Assembly (NCBI RefSeq): GCF_001955655.1
Contig: NZ_MSPW01000007.1
Coordinates: forward strand, 62,001-126,000
Reading direction: 5' to 3'
Length of the DNA stretch: 64,000 bases
DNA from: Viridibacillus arenosi
GTDB taxonomy: Bacteria; Bacillota; Bacilli; Bacillales_A; Planococcaceae
Made by a program: the position numbers and the translations under genes. Under the pieces are notes generated by a model. That model was not told the origin of the DNA. It worked only from the letters and a program-made list of their open reading frames with translations, and made no database searches. Below are positions 52,400-62,060 of this stretch, piece by piece (positions within the stretch are counted from its first letter, which is position 1; each line of letters opens with the position of its first letter).

Positions 52400-54613
52400 G
52401 TGAAAAAACATCCATTAGAAGCATGGGGTGAATTAGTTGGAGGAAAGAAGTCACGTTGGATTGCACTTATAACGTGGGTATTGCTCGTAACAGTTTTATC
52501 ATTCATGTGGCCACAAGTAAACAGCATTGATAATGATTCAGCTGAAAATGTCCCAGCTGATGCAATGTCTCAACAAGCTGCTAAGTTAATCGATCAGGAG
52601 TTTTCCGATGACTCGGGTAATCCATTATTAGTTGTATGGCATAGAGGTGGGAAATTATCGAAAGATGACTATACAGCTATTCAAAATGTATATAAGAAAT
52701 TAGCTGATAACCCATTAGAGCAACAAACAGTATTACCACCATTAGGGAATTTACCACCTCAAGCTTTAGCTGCAAGTGCATCTGAAAATGGTACAACAAT
52801 TGTAACGCCTATTTTCTTTGATAAAGATGCTATTACAGATGACCTTGAAAAAAGCACAGATGAATTTAAAAAACTTGTAAAAGAAGAATTAGGGAAAGAC
52901 CCGTTCACTGCAAAGTTAAGTAGCGATGAATTACAGCTACGTCTATCAGGACCAGTTGGAATTCAAATAGATGCAGTTAGTTTGTTCTCTTCAGCAGATA
53001 TTAAACTAATGATTGCCACAGTATTACTTGTTTTAGTTCTACTTATTTTGTTATACAGATCACCGCTACTAGCAATCATTCCACTTATTATCGTTGGATT
53101 TGCTTACGGGATTATTAGTCCTTCATTAGGTTTTTTTGCTGAGCAAGGATGGATTAGTAAGGATGCCCAGGCAGTATCAATTATGACTGTTCTACTCTTC
53201 GGGGCAGGAACCGATTATTGTTTATTTTTAATATCAAAATATCGTGAAATATTACTAGATGAAGAAGATAAGTACAAAGCGATGAAACTTGCTATTAGAG
53301 ATTCAGGTGGCGCCATTGCTATGAGTGCTTTGACAGTTGTTATTGGTCTAGGAACGCTTGGACTCGCACATTATGGTTCTTTCCAAAGATTCGCAGTACC
53401 ATTTAGTTTTGCAATATTAGTTATGGGAATTGCAGCGCTAACCTTATTACCCGCATTGCTAGTCTTATTTGGACGTATAGCATTTTATCCGTTTGTGCCA
53501 CGTACAGTGGATATGGAAAAAGCTAGAGCTAAGAAAAAAAATAAACCTTATAAAGAACCGAAGCTACAGCATAAATTTAGCCGCAAAGTGGGTCATTTAG
53601 TAACACATAGGCCCTGGCTTGTTATTACGGCAACTGTAATTTTACTTGGAGGCTTAGCAGCTTTCGTGCCACGAGTACAATTTACTTTCGATATTCTTTC
53701 TTCATTCCCCGAAGAGATGGAATCAAGAGAAGGATTTAAGCTTATTTCAGACAACTTTTCTCCTGGAGAACTCGCTCCTGTGAAGATAATTGTTGATACA
53801 AAAGGTAAAGATGTAAATTTACAAAAAAATCTTGCTAAATTAGATTATATAGACGGCGTAAATGATGTACGTCAAGGCAGTAATAATAAAGATATTCAGT
53901 TGTATGAGTTAACACTTTCTGATAATCCATATTCCGCTGAATCATTAGAGCATATTCCTGATTTGAAGAAGGAAGTTAATTCGTTATTAAAAGAAGCTGA
54001 TATAGAGAATGCCACAAATAGTTTTTGGATTGGTGGAGAAACTGCCACTCAATATGATACAAAAACGACGATTGCCCGAGATGAATCAGTTATTATGCCA
54101 ACAATGATTGCTATCATAGCATTACTATTATTAGTGTATTTGCGCTCAATTACAGCAACTGTTTATCTATTAGGTACTGTTGTTCTTTCATTTTTAGGTG
54201 CATTGGGTGCAGGATGGCTAGTGTTGCATTATGGTTTTGGAGCAGATGCAATACAGGGATCCATCCCACTGTATTCGTTCGTATTTTTAGTAGCATTAGG
54301 TGAAGATTATAATATTTTCATGGTGTCAGAGATATGGAAGAAACGACGGACTCAAAGCCATAAGGATGCAGTGGCTGACGGTGTTGTTCATACAAGTAGT
54401 GTCATTACATCCGCAGGGCTAATTTTAGCTGGAACATTTGCTGTATTGGCAACATTGCCAATTCAGGTACTTGTACAATTTGGTGTTGTGACTGCAATTG
54501 GTATTTTGTTAGATACTTTTATTGTTCGTCCATTATTAGTACCAGCATTAACAACTGTTTCTGGTCGCTTCGCATTTTGGCCAGGGAAATTATCGAAAAA
54601 AGAAAATAACTAA
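52400..54613 (+). CDS. MMPL-family RND transporter (YdfJ-like)
   Basis: 737 residues, about 12 transmembrane segments in two homologous halves each preceded by an external domain. MMPL hallmarks: GAGTDYCLFLISKYRE in the first half and ALGEDYNIFMVSEIWKKR in the second, with the proton-relay-type Asp residues and Tyr. Exports hydrophobic compounds or lipids by proton motive force. GTG start with GGAAGGTGG upstream. Controlled by the divergent TetR. Confidence 0.9.
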   Translation: MKKHPLEAWGELVGGKKSRWIALITWVLLVTVLSFMWPQVNSIDNDSAENVPADAMSQQAAKLIDQEFSDDSGNPLLVVWHRGGKLSKDDYTAIQNVYKKLADNPLEQQTVLPPLGNLPPQALAASASENGTTIVTPIFFDKDAITDDLEKSTDEFKKLVKEELGKDPFTAKLSSDELQLRLSGPVGIQIDAVSLFSSADIKLMIATVLLVLVLLILLYRSPLLAIIPLIIVGFAYGIISPSLGFFAEQGWISKDAQAVSIMTVLLFGAGTDYCLFLISKYREILLDEEDKYKAMKLAIRDSGGAIAMSALTVVIGLGTLGLAHYGSFQRFAVPFSFAILVMGIAALTLLPALLVLFGRIAFYPFVPRTVDMEKARAKKKNKPYKEPKLQHKFSRKVGHLVTHRPWLVITATVILLGGLAAFVPRVQFTFDILSSFPEEMESREGFKLISDNFSPGELAPVKIIVDTKGKDVNLQKNLAKLDYIDGVNDVRQGSNNKDIQLYELTLSDNPYSAESLEHIPDLKKEVNSLLKEADIENATNSFWIGGETATQYDTKTTIARDESVIMPTMIAIIALLLLVYLRSITATVYLLGTVVLSFLGALGAGWLVLHYGFGADAIQGSIPLYSFVFLVALGEDYNIFMVSEIWKKRRTQSHKDAVADGVVHTSSVITSAGLILAGTFAVLATLPIQVLVQFGVVTAIGILLDTFIVRPLLVPALTTVSGRFAFWPGKLSKKENN

Positions 54614-54620
54614 TTTTAAT

Positions 54621-54661
54621 AAAGAAACCTCGAGGGATATTATATTTCTCGAGGTTTCTTT
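54621..54661 (+). terminator. Terminator after the MMPL gene
   Basis: Perfect 14-bp stem AAAGAAACCTCGAG (54621-54634)/CTCGAGGTTTCTTT (54648-54661). The U-tract is interrupted by a C, so termination may be less complete. Confidence 0.7.
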
Positions 54662-54943
54662 ATGAGTATAAAATGACATAAATATACTATTTGAAAAGGA
54701 TAATAGTATATAAATAGTATAAAATAATAATATCAACATAATATATAAGAATATTTTAAATAAACTGAAAAATAATATAGACGGAATTGTAAGAATGTTT
54801 TAATATATTGAATGTACTTTGAAACCTGTAAAAAACTGATAATCCATTAAAAATTATTTTACTGTATTGCTTATAGTAACCTAATTGTTTATAATTATCA
54901 GAAATATCTAAAAATATAGTATTATACTTAAAGGGGGATTCAT
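54662..54943 (+). promoter_or_regulatory. AT-rich leader of the branched-chain amino acid operon with CodY-like box
   Basis: The stretch is very AT-rich. AATTATCAGAAATAT (54893-54907) matches 12 of 15 positions of the CodY box AATTTTCWGAAAATT, 37 bp before the ATG at 54944, next to a TATTAT/TATACT -10 region. CodY would repress uptake genes when isoleucine and GTP are plentiful. Confidence 0.55.
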
Positions 54944-56152
54944 ATGATATCAAAAAACAAACTTAAAAGATTTGCTTCAGTATTCCTAGCTTCTTCATTA
55001 ATCATAGGTGTTTTAGCAGGTTGTGGTGAAAAAGATGGTGCAACTAGTGGAGGTAGCGGAGGTGGTAAAGACAGTGACGTTATTAAAATTGGTATGAACT
55101 TAGAGCTATCAGGTGGCGTAGCATCTTACGGTTCAGGTGTTGCAGCAGGGGCTGAATTAGCAATTGATGAGATTAATAAAGCAGGCGGTATTGATGGTAA
55201 ACAAATTAAGACCGTTAAAATTGATAACAAATCAGATGCAGCTGAAGCAACATCAGCAGCGATTAAATTAGCAACTCAAGAAAAGGTAGTAGCACAAATT
55301 GGTTCCGCAACATCAGGTAATACAGTAGCGGCTGTACAAATTGCAGAGAAAAACAAAATGCCAATCATTGGACCATCTGCTACATCTACAACTGTTACAG
55401 TAAACGAGGATGGCTCTGTCAATGATTATGCATTCCGTACTTGTTTCATTGATCCCTTCCAAGGGCAAATTGCGGCAAATTATGCAACAAAAGATTTAAA
55501 GCTTAAGAACGTAGCAATTTATGCTGATAGCTCTAGTGATTATGCAAAGGGCTTAGCTAAATCATTTAAAGAAACAGTTGAAGCTAATGGCGGTAAAGTA
55601 GTAGCTGAAGAAGCGTATATAGCTAAAGATACAGATTTCAAATCTATATTAACGCGTTTAAAATCAAAGAAACCAGAATTCATTTATATCCCTGGTTACT
55701 ATGAAGAGGTTGGCTTAATTGTGAAACAAGCTCGTGAAGCAGGTATTGATGTACCTCTTATGGGTGGAGACGGTTGGGATTCACCAAAAATGGTTGAATT
55801 AGCTGGTAAAGATGCATTAAACAACACATTCTTTACAAACCATTATTCTTCTGAAGATCCAGATGAAAAGATTCAAAAGTTCGTATCAGCATTTAAAGAT
55901 GCAAATAAAGATAAAGCACCAGATGCATTTAACGCTCTTGGTTATGACACAGTTTATTGGTTAAAAGATGCAATTGAACGTGCAGGATCAACAGATGGTG
56001 AAGCAGTTCAAAAAGAGTTAGCGGCAACAAAAGATTTGCCATTAGTAACGGGTACATTCTCAGTTGATGAAAATCATCATCCAGTGAAAACAGCAACAGT
56101 TCTTGAATTTAAAGACGGTAAACAAGTGTTCAACTCTAAAGTTAATCCTTAA
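54944..56152 (+). CDS. livJ: Branched-chain amino acid ABC transporter binding lipoprotein
   Basis: 402-residue class I binding protein with lipobox LAGCG, a Gly/Ser linker, and a Leu/Ile/Val-receptor fold (IKIGMNLELSGGVASYG, AAELAIDEINKAGGIDGK, GPSATSTTVTV, GYYEEVGLIVKQAREAG). Periplasmic-side receptor of the LivHMGF importer encoded downstream. Start ATG with AAAGGGGGA upstream. An intercistronic hairpin separates it from livH. Confidence 0.9.
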   Translation: MISKNKLKRFASVFLASSLIIGVLAGCGEKDGATSGGSGGGKDSDVIKIGMNLELSGGVASYGSGVAAGAELAIDEINKAGGIDGKQIKTVKIDNKSDAAEATSAAIKLATQEKVVAQIGSATSGNTVAAVQIAEKNKMPIIGPSATSTTVTVNEDGSVNDYAFRTCFIDPFQGQIAANYATKDLKLKNVAIYADSSSDYAKGLAKSFKETVEANGGKVVAEEAYIAKDTDFKSILTRLKSKKPEFIYIPGYYEEVGLIVKQAREAGIDVPLMGGDGWDSPKMVELAGKDALNNTFFTNHYSSEDPDEKIQKFVSAFKDANKDKAPDAFNALGYDTVYWLKDAIERAGSTDGEAVQKELAATKDLPLVTGTFSVDENHHPVKTATVLEFKDGKQVFNSKVNP

Positions 56153-56164
56153 TGATTTTCTAAC

Positions 56165-56194
56165 CGAAAGGGGAGGCACAGACCTCCCTTTTCG
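56165..56194 (+). other. Intercistronic stem-loop after livJ
   Basis: CGAAAGGGGAGG (56165-56176) pairs with CCTCCCTTTTCG (56183-56194), 12 bp with one G-U and a 6-base loop, weak U-tract. It probably raises livJ message over livHMGF. Confidence 0.6.
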
Positions 56195-56238
56195 CGTTTT
56201 AAATTGCCCGATGCGGGTTTAAAAGGAGTGAGATTTTA

Positions 56239-57114
56239 ATGGAATGGGTGCAACAACTAGTAAATGGTATTTCACTCGGTAGTATTTATGCATTAATCGC
56301 ATTAGGTTATACGATGGTTTACGGTATTATCAAGCTAATTAACTTTGCGCACGGTGATGTATTCATGATCGGTGCATTTATCGGGTTTTATGCAATATCA
56401 GGATGGGGCTTAGGTTTTTTCCCGGCGTTGCTTTTAGCGATGGTAGTGTGTGCGATTTTTGGAGTACTCATTGAGCGGATTGCATATAAAAGACTTCGTA
56501 ATGCTACGAGAATAGCGGCATTAATCACAGCAATCGGTGTGTCATTGTTAATCGAATACAGTGTAATTTATTTCCGCGGAGCTCAACCAGAAGCGTATCC
56601 AGATGTCTTATCAAAAAGTACATTCAATTTTTTGGGAGCTCAAATTAGTGCTCAGTCAATTATGATTTTGTCAGTCTCATTAAGTTTAATGATCATACTA
56701 CAATTTATTGTACATAAAACGAAAATTGGCAAGGCGATGCGTGCAGTATCACATGATGTAGAGGCAGCCCGATTAATGGGTATCAATGTGGATAATACAA
56801 TTTCTGCTACCTTTGCTATTGGCTCAGCATTAGCTGGAGCCGCAGGTGTAATTTTCGGTGTATATTATACAAAAATTGACCCATTAATGGGGGTTATTCC
56901 AGGAGTTAAAGCTTTCGTAGCTGCAGTGCTTGGTGGAATTGGTATTATCCCTGGTGCAATGGCCGGTGGTATGGTACTAGGAGTTGTAGAGTCAATTGTT
57001 AGTGCTCTTGGTTTCTCTTTATGGCGGGATGCTGCGGCATTTGTAATCTTAATTTTAATTCTAATCTTTAGACCGTCGGGTATCTTTGGTAAAAACACCC
57101 GTGAGAAAGTGTAG
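56239..57114 (+). CDS. livH: Branched-chain amino acid ABC permease LivH
   Basis: 291 residues, about eight hydrophobic segments, with the LivH signatures GISLGSIYALIALGYTMVYGI, INFAHGDVFMIGAF and the coupling region AVSHDVEAARLMGINVD. Start ATG with AAGGAGTGAG upstream. Heterodimerises with LivM. Confidence 0.93.
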   Translation: MEWVQQLVNGISLGSIYALIALGYTMVYGIIKLINFAHGDVFMIGAFIGFYAISGWGLGFFPALLLAMVVCAIFGVLIERIAYKRLRNATRIAALITAIGVSLLIEYSVIYFRGAQPEAYPDVLSKSTFNFLGAQISAQSIMILSVSLSLMIILQFIVHKTKIGKAMRAVSHDVEAARLMGINVDNTISATFAIGSALAGAAGVIFGVYYTKIDPLMGVIPGVKAFVAAVLGGIGIIPGAMAGGMVLGVVESIVSALGFSLWRDAAAFVILILILIFRPSGIFGKNTREKV

Positions 57115-57127
57115 GTGAGTGGTACTT

Positions 57128-58078
57128 ATGAAAAAGTCTAAAGTATTTTGGCTATATACAATTATTGCTCTTGTCGTTTACGCGATTGTTCAATTCATGA
57201 TTACTAGCGAACAACTGGATATGTATTACTCAAATTTATTAATTACGATTGCCATCAATATCACTTTGGCTGTAAGTTTACATCTTGTCATTGGGATTAC
57301 GGGACAATTCTCGATTGGTCATGCAGGATTCTTAGCGGTAGGTGCTTACATTTCAGCGATTTGTACGATGAATTTAGGGCTACCATTCCCAGTTGCACTA
57401 TTTATTGGTGCAGTTGTAGCGGCACTTGCAGGATTAATTGTAGGTATTCCATCTTTACGCTTAAAAGGTGATTATTTAGCAATTGCGACTCTCGGTTTTG
57501 CCGAAATTATCCGAATTATTTTCTTAAACACGGATTATGTTGGTGGCGCAGCAGGTATGCAGATTACACAAATGACTACATGGACTTATGCATTCTTTGG
57601 TGTTTTTATTACAGTCATTATTATTGCGAACTTTACAAAATCTAGGCATGGCCGAGCTTGTATAGCTGTTCGTGAAGATGAGATTGCAGCAGATGCTATG
57701 GGGATTAACACAACCTATTATAAAGTTGTTGCCTTTGCGTTAGGTTCATTCTTTGCGGGCCTTGCAGGTGGTTTGTTCTCACATAACTTCTATATCATTC
57801 AACCTTCGCAATTCGGCTTTTTAAAATCTTTTGATATTTTGATTTACGTTGTATTAGGTGGTTTAGGGAGTATGTCAGGTGCAATTATTGCAGCGATACT
57901 TTTGACAGTTGTCTCAATGTATCTAACGGAATTCCCAGAAACGCGTATGATTATTTATAGTTTAGTATTAATTATCGTAATGCTTTATCGTCCATCAGGT
58001 TTGATGGGGACAAAAGAAATAACAGACTATTTTAGATTCGGGAAGCGTTCTAAAGGAGGTAATATAGATGACCAATAA
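57128..58078 (+). CDS. livM: Branched-chain amino acid ABC permease LivM
   Basis: 316 residues, about ten hydrophobic segments, LivM motifs GQFSIGHAGFLAVGAY, RLKGDYLAIATLGFAEI and AVREDEIAADAMGIN. ATG 57128 is served by TAGGTGAG upstream; an in-frame GTG at 57119 is possible. It overlaps livG by 11 bases. Confidence 0.93.
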   Translation: MKKSKVFWLYTIIALVVYAIVQFMITSEQLDMYYSNLLITIAINITLAVSLHLVIGITGQFSIGHAGFLAVGAYISAICTMNLGLPFPVALFIGAVVAALAGLIVGIPSLRLKGDYLAIATLGFAEIIRIIFLNTDYVGGAAGMQITQMTTWTYAFFGVFITVIIIANFTKSRHGRACIAVREDEIAADAMGINTTYYKVVAFALGSFFAGLAGGLFSHNFYIIQPSQFGFLKSFDILIYVVLGGLGSMSGAIIAAILLTVVSMYLTEFPETRMIIYSLVLIIVMLYRPSGLMGTKEITDYFRFGKRSKGGNIDDQ

Positions 58079-58847
58079 CCTTCTTCTAAAAGTAGAAAAT
58101 GTCGGCATTCAATTCGGTGGATTAAAGGCCGTGCAAGGTTTGAATCTAGAGCTATTTCAAGGCGAATTAATCGGTTTAATTGGTCCTAATGGTGCCGGTA
58201 AAACCACGAGCTTCAATATGCTAACGGGTGTTTATAAACCTACTGAAGGTGAAATTTTATTTGATGGCAAGCGAACAAATAATATGTCACCGCACCAAGT
58301 AACAAAAAGTGGCGTCAGTCGTACATTCCAAAACATCCGTCTATTTAAAGAATTATCTGTATTAGATAATGTTAAAGTAGCAAATCATTCGTTAGCAAAG
58401 CACTCCATATTCAGTTCAGTATTTCGTTTGCCTAGCTTTTTTTCTGGAGAAGCCAAAATGGAAGAGATATCGATTGAATTCTTGAAAATATTTGGTCTAG
58501 ATAAATACAAAGACGAATTAGCAAAAAACTTACCGTATGGAATGCAGCGTCGACTTGAAATTGCACGTGCACTAGCTGCAGGTCCAAAACTACTGCTTCT
58601 TGATGAACCTGCAGCAGGTATGAATCCACAAGAAACAAAAGACTTGATGGAGTTAATTGCATTAATTCGAAAGAGATTCGATTTAACTATCTTATTAATT
58701 GAGCATGATATGGGATTGGTAATGGGCATTTGCGAACGAATTTATGTATTGGATCATGGTCAATTAATCGCGGATGGTATTCCCGAAGAAATTCGCAACA
58801 ATCCAAAGGTTATTGAAGCTTACCTTGGTGAGGAGGTTACAGAATAA
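58068..58847 (+). CDS. livG: Branched-chain amino acid ABC ATPase LivG
   Basis: 259 residues: Walker A GPNGAGKTT, signature in NLPYGMQRRLEIARAL (the LivG variant of LSGGQ), Walker B LLLLDEPAAGMNP and C-terminal IPEEIRNNPKVIEAYLGEE typical of LivG. ATG with AAAGGAGG upstream. Confidence 0.94.
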   Translation: MTNNLLLKVENVGIQFGGLKAVQGLNLELFQGELIGLIGPNGAGKTTSFNMLTGVYKPTEGEILFDGKRTNNMSPHQVTKSGVSRTFQNIRLFKELSVLDNVKVANHSLAKHSIFSSVFRLPSFFSGEAKMEEISIEFLKIFGLDKYKDELAKNLPYGMQRRLEIARALAAGPKLLLLDEPAAGMNPQETKDLMELIALIRKRFDLTILLIEHDMGLVMGICERIYVLDHGQLIADGIPEEIRNNPKVIEAYLGEEVTE

Positions 58848-58848
58848 T

Positions 58849-59556
58849 ATGCTTAAAGTAAATGACATCAATGTATATTATGGCAATATTCAAGCATTAA
58901 AAGGCGTCTCCTTGGAGGTAAATGAAGGTGAAATCGTAACATTAATCGGTGCAAATGGCGCGGGTAAAAGTACGCTATTAAAAACATTATCAGGATTGTT
59001 AAAACCTAAGCAGGGAACAATTGAGTATTTAGGTTCTTCTATTGCAGGGAAGCAAGCACAGTCTATTGTTAAAGCAGGTATTTCACATGTTCCTGAGGGA
59101 CGTCGTGTATTTGCAAATATGACAGTTGAGGAAAACCTGGAGTTAGGTGCCTATTTACGTAAAGATAAAGGAGGCATAGCAAAGGATTTACAACGGGTTT
59201 TTGAGCTATTCCCTCGTTTGCTAGAACGTCGTAAACAACAGTCAGGTACTTTATCTGGCGGTGAGCAACAAATGCTCGCAATGGGTCGTGCAATTATGGC
59301 AAAACCAAAGTTATTATTGCTTGATGAGCCATCTATGGGGCTTGCGCCTCTTATGGTAAAAACGATTTTTAGTATTGTAAAAGAAATAAATAAAGAAGGC
59401 ACTACAATACTACTTGTGGAACAAAATGCACATATGGCATTATCTGTTGCTGACCGAGCTTATGTTATTGAGACTGGGCGAGTAGTGTTATCCGGAACAG
59501 CAAAAGAACTGAAGGAAACTGAGCAAGTTAAAGCCGCATATCTAGGTGGGTTGTAA
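58849..59556 (+). CDS. livF: Branched-chain amino acid ABC ATPase LivF
   Basis: 235 residues: Walker A GANGAGKST, FANMTVEENLELGAYLR, signature LSGGEQQM, Walker B LLLLDEPSMGLAP. Starts at ATG 58849, one base after the livG stop, with GGAGG 12 bases upstream (slightly long spacing, so coupling likely matters). A longer frame from 58774 only reads livG out of frame. Confidence 0.94.
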   Translation: MLKVNDINVYYGNIQALKGVSLEVNEGEIVTLIGANGAGKSTLLKTLSGLLKPKQGTIEYLGSSIAGKQAQSIVKAGISHVPEGRRVFANMTVEENLELGAYLRKDKGGIAKDLQRVFELFPRLLERRKQQSGTLSGGEQQMLAMGRAIMAKPKLLLLDEPSMGLAPLMVKTIFSIVKEINKEGTTILLVEQNAHMALSVADRAYVIETGRVVLSGTAKELKETEQVKAAYLGGL

Positions 59557-59587
59557 AAAATATGTCTCAACTTTAATTTATAAAAAA

Positions 59588-59647
59588 ATAGAAACACCTT
59601 CGGAACCAGTATGTAAACAATACGTACAACTAATCGAAGGTGTTTTT
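59588..59647. terminator. liv operon terminator
   Basis: AAACACCTTCG (59592-59602) pairs with CGAAGGTGTTT (59635-59645) around a 32-base loop containing ATGTA/TACGT pairing, followed by T-rich sequence. Confidence 0.75.
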
Positions 59648-59756
59648 ATGTAATGTAAAAATATAAAATTTATAGGGTCTTATTGCAGGTCTATACGTTA
59701 GCAAAATCTATAAACCATAATGTGATAAATAGCTATTAAGTCTGGAGTGAATACTA

Positions 59757-60239
59757 ATGATTAAGATAACCATATTGGATAATGACGACTCATTTATAGA
59801 TATCCATGATGGAGAAGTGCACTGGTCGAATCTATTTGAATTTAATGCTATTCTCACGTTTGCTTATGGTGATAATGGTAAGTGTGAATTCGAAACAATG
59901 CACCATTTTATGTTAATAGAAAGTATGTGCGAAGGAATCCTAAATTTATTATTACAACAGAAGCAATCCAGCTATTCTGATTTCGGGAAGACTTGTGATA
60001 ATAAGTTAGCTTTTAAAATCAACAATCATGATGTAAATATTACTGTTCATCCCTTAAAGGGTGAAAATACTTTAGCTAAAACAACTCCAAAAGTTTTAGC
60101 ACTAGATTTTTTAAGAGTGTTAAAAAATCTAAAAAAATTATATTTATCCTATAGAATGGATGATTTGTGTGATGAGGAGTTGAAAGCACTTGATGATTAT
60201 TTCTATTCCATCTCAAAAGCGTTGAATAAAATAAGCTAA
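59757..60239 (+). CDS. Uncharacterised 160-residue protein
   Basis: An acidic, soluble protein beginning MIKITILDNDDSFIDIHDGEV with beta-rich N-terminal half and a helical C-terminus (LKNLKKLYLSYRMDDLCDEEL). No signal peptide or membrane segment; cysteines at residues 42, 58, 81 and 137 do not form a clear motif. Start ATG has TGGAGTG seven bases upstream, which supports translation. I do not recognise the family. Alone between two terminators/hairpins. Confidence 0.6.
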   Translation: MIKITILDNDDSFIDIHDGEVHWSNLFEFNAILTFAYGDNGKCEFETMHHFMLIESMCEGILNLLLQQKQSSYSDFGKTCDNKLAFKINNHDVNITVHPLKGENTLAKTTPKVLALDFLRVLKNLKKLYLSYRMDDLCDEELKALDDYFYSISKALNKIS

Positions 60240-60244
60240 TGAAT

Positions 60245-60271
60245 AAGGCTACTATTGAATTTAGTAGCCTT
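60245..60271. repeat. 10-bp perfect hairpin after the uncharacterised gene
   Basis: AAGGCTACTA (60245-60254)/TAGTAGCCTT (60262-60271) with no U-tract; may protect the 3' end of the mRNA or act as a weak terminator. Confidence 0.5.
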
Positions 60272-60384
60272 ACGTACTTCCTAAACAAGCTAAGTGCCCA
60301 GCGCTTTGATTGTTGGGGACTGGAAAATGAATCATTACAATAGTACATTTCTGTCTGTGCAATTTGCGCCTTCCATACGTTATA

Positions 60385-61104
60385 TTACCATTTAATTTCT
60401 TTAGGGTATTTTAAGGGTAGCTTCATTTTATGAATGGGGATTTTGGTAATCCTGGATGTTTCTAGTAATTGTTTTTTTAATGCGAGGTATTCAGTGTCTT
60501 CAAATGCAATTTTATAAGCAAACGTTAATAAATTTGATTGCCTTTCTTCTGGCGTCATCTCAATGAACTTCAGGTTTAAGAGATCTATATATTGAACAGC
60601 ATATTCTGCTATAGATGTTTGATGGACTTGAAGCATATTAATGAAAAGCTTGAAATCACTGGGGTTCATTGAATCCTTCAGACAGTCGATTACATTGGCT
60701 TGGAATTTCCGAACTGTAGCCATATGTAGATTCCACTCATGACAATTGTTATGTTCTTGCTGTAATCGGAATAATTCATTTAGAACGATTGTTGTGAAAA
60801 GTAATTCTGGCCACAATACTTCAACGGATAGATATACATTTTGTTCAGGAACAATGACATTCTGTGACTTTATAATGTCTTTTTGCATACCATTTTTAAC
60901 GAAATCGATATTATGCTTACCTTGAGCAGCAAGCCTTATATCGTAGCAGACACCTAAAATCCTAATGCAAACGCCTTCATAGGAGGATTGTAGATCATCA
61001 AGAGTCGTGATGTGGTGCAGTGCATGGACAAGCTCTTCGAAGTCCCAAAAGTCGCCACTAATGCAGGCACCAGTCAAATTTTCTGTACTCTTGATTGAAA
61101 TCAT
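60385..61104 (-). CDS. DUF6904-like protein
   Basis: 239 residues, soluble, helical. N-terminal MISIKSTENLTGACISGDFWDFEELVHAL, then LGVCYDIRLAAQGKHNIDFVKNGM and VIVPEQNVYLSVEVLWPELLFTTIVLN, a pattern I associate with the DUF6904 family of Bacillales proteins of unknown function. C-terminal half is less conserved-looking. Start ATG with GGGAGGG upstream. Confidence 0.6.
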   Translation of the reverse strand: MISIKSTENLTGACISGDFWDFEELVHALHHITTLDDLQSSYEGVCIRILGVCYDIRLAAQGKHNIDFVKNGMQKDIIKSQNVIVPEQNVYLSVEVLWPELLFTTIVLNELFRLQQEHNNCHEWNLHMATVRKFQANVIDCLKDSMNPSDFKLFINMLQVHQTSIAEYAVQYIDLLNLKFIEMTPEERQSNLLTFAYKIAFEDTEYLALKKQLLETSRITKIPIHKMKLPLKYPKEIKW

Positions 61105-61141
61105 TGTCTAGCCCTCCCACATATCTATCATTTCCATTAAA

Positions 61142-61846
61142 TTAATTTTTAGGTTTATAATTCAGTAAACTAAATAACTTTGAGCTTTCTTTATCAGTTA
61201 GGTCACGCCATTCACCGACACGTAGGCCATCGAGTTCAATATTCATAATACGGATGCGCTGTAAGCTTGTTACGGCATAGCCTAAAGATGAACACATTCT
61301 ACGGATTTGGCGGTTTAAACCTTGCGTTAAAATGATTTTAAAAGTGTTACTAGATAATTTTTCAACTTTACAAGGTAACGTAGTAGTATCTAAAATATCT
61401 ACGCCTTCAGCCATTCTTTTTAAGAAGTGAGTAGTGATAGGTTGATCCACTTTAACAATATATTCTTTTTCATGTTTGTTTTCAGAACGTAATATCTCAT
61501 TTACAATATCGCCATCATTTGTTAATAATATAAGTCCTTCTGAATCTTTATCTAAGCGACCTATATGGAAAATTCGTAGTGGGTGGTTAACGAAGTCTAC
61601 GATATTACCTTTAATATGTTTTTCTGTTGTACTTGTTATACCAACTGGTTTGTTTAATTTAATGTAGACAAATTGATTTTGTTTTCCGACTGGTTTACCG
61701 TCTACACACACTTTATCTCCGTCTTCTACTTGGCTTCCTAAAGTTGCTGGTTCACCATTAATCGTTACTTTACCATCTGCTATCCATTTGTCAGCTCCGC
61801 GTCTTGAAACTATTCCTGCTTCGCTTAAATACTTATTTATACGCAT
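61142..61846 (-). CDS. rluF: 23S rRNA pseudouridine synthase, RluF type
   Basis: 234 residues: N-terminal S4 RNA-binding domain (MRINKYLSEAGIVSRRGADKWI) and RsuA/RluB/E/F catalytic domain with the Asp in HIGRLDKDSEGLILLTNDGD and QGLNRQIRRMCSSLGYAV. The K-V-NGE-x-A and GVDIL motifs fit RluF (U2604 of 23S rRNA in E. coli). ATG 61846 has AAAGGTGGAAG upstream; the in-frame ATG at 61891 would include that site in the protein. Confidence 0.88.
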   Translation of the reverse strand: MRINKYLSEAGIVSRRGADKWIADGKVTINGEPATLGSQVEDGDKVCVDGKPVGKQNQFVYIKLNKPVGITSTTEKHIKGNIVDFVNHPLRIFHIGRLDKDSEGLILLTNDGDIVNEILRSENKHEKEYIVKVDQPITTHFLKRMAEGVDILDTTTLPCKVEKLSSNTFKIILTQGLNRQIRRMCSSLGYAVTSLQRIRIMNIELDGLRVGEWRDLTDKESSKLFSLLNYKPKN

Positions 61847-62005
61847 AATCTTCCACCTTTTTTTGAGTAATATAATTATACATGATAGCATAAATTCTTT
61901 TCAGAAAAATTGAGCTCTTTAAGTTGTAATTTATTCTAAAATAAGGGAATATAGTAATTGTAGACAACCACTTGAATAATAGATTATATATTTAATAAAT
62001 GTAAA

Positions 62006-62019
62006 TGTAAGCGTATTCT
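62006..62019 (+). promoter_or_regulatory. Candidate CcpA (cre) site before the aldehyde dehydrogenase
   Basis: TGTAAGCGTATTCT matches 12 of 14 positions of the cre consensus TGWAANCGNTNWCA, 42 bp upstream of the ATG at 62061. Carbon catabolite repression of an aldehyde/alcohol-use gene would fit. Confidence 0.55.
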
Positions 62020-62060
62020 ATGTGGGCGGTTTTAAATTATTGCAAAAGGGGAGATAAATA

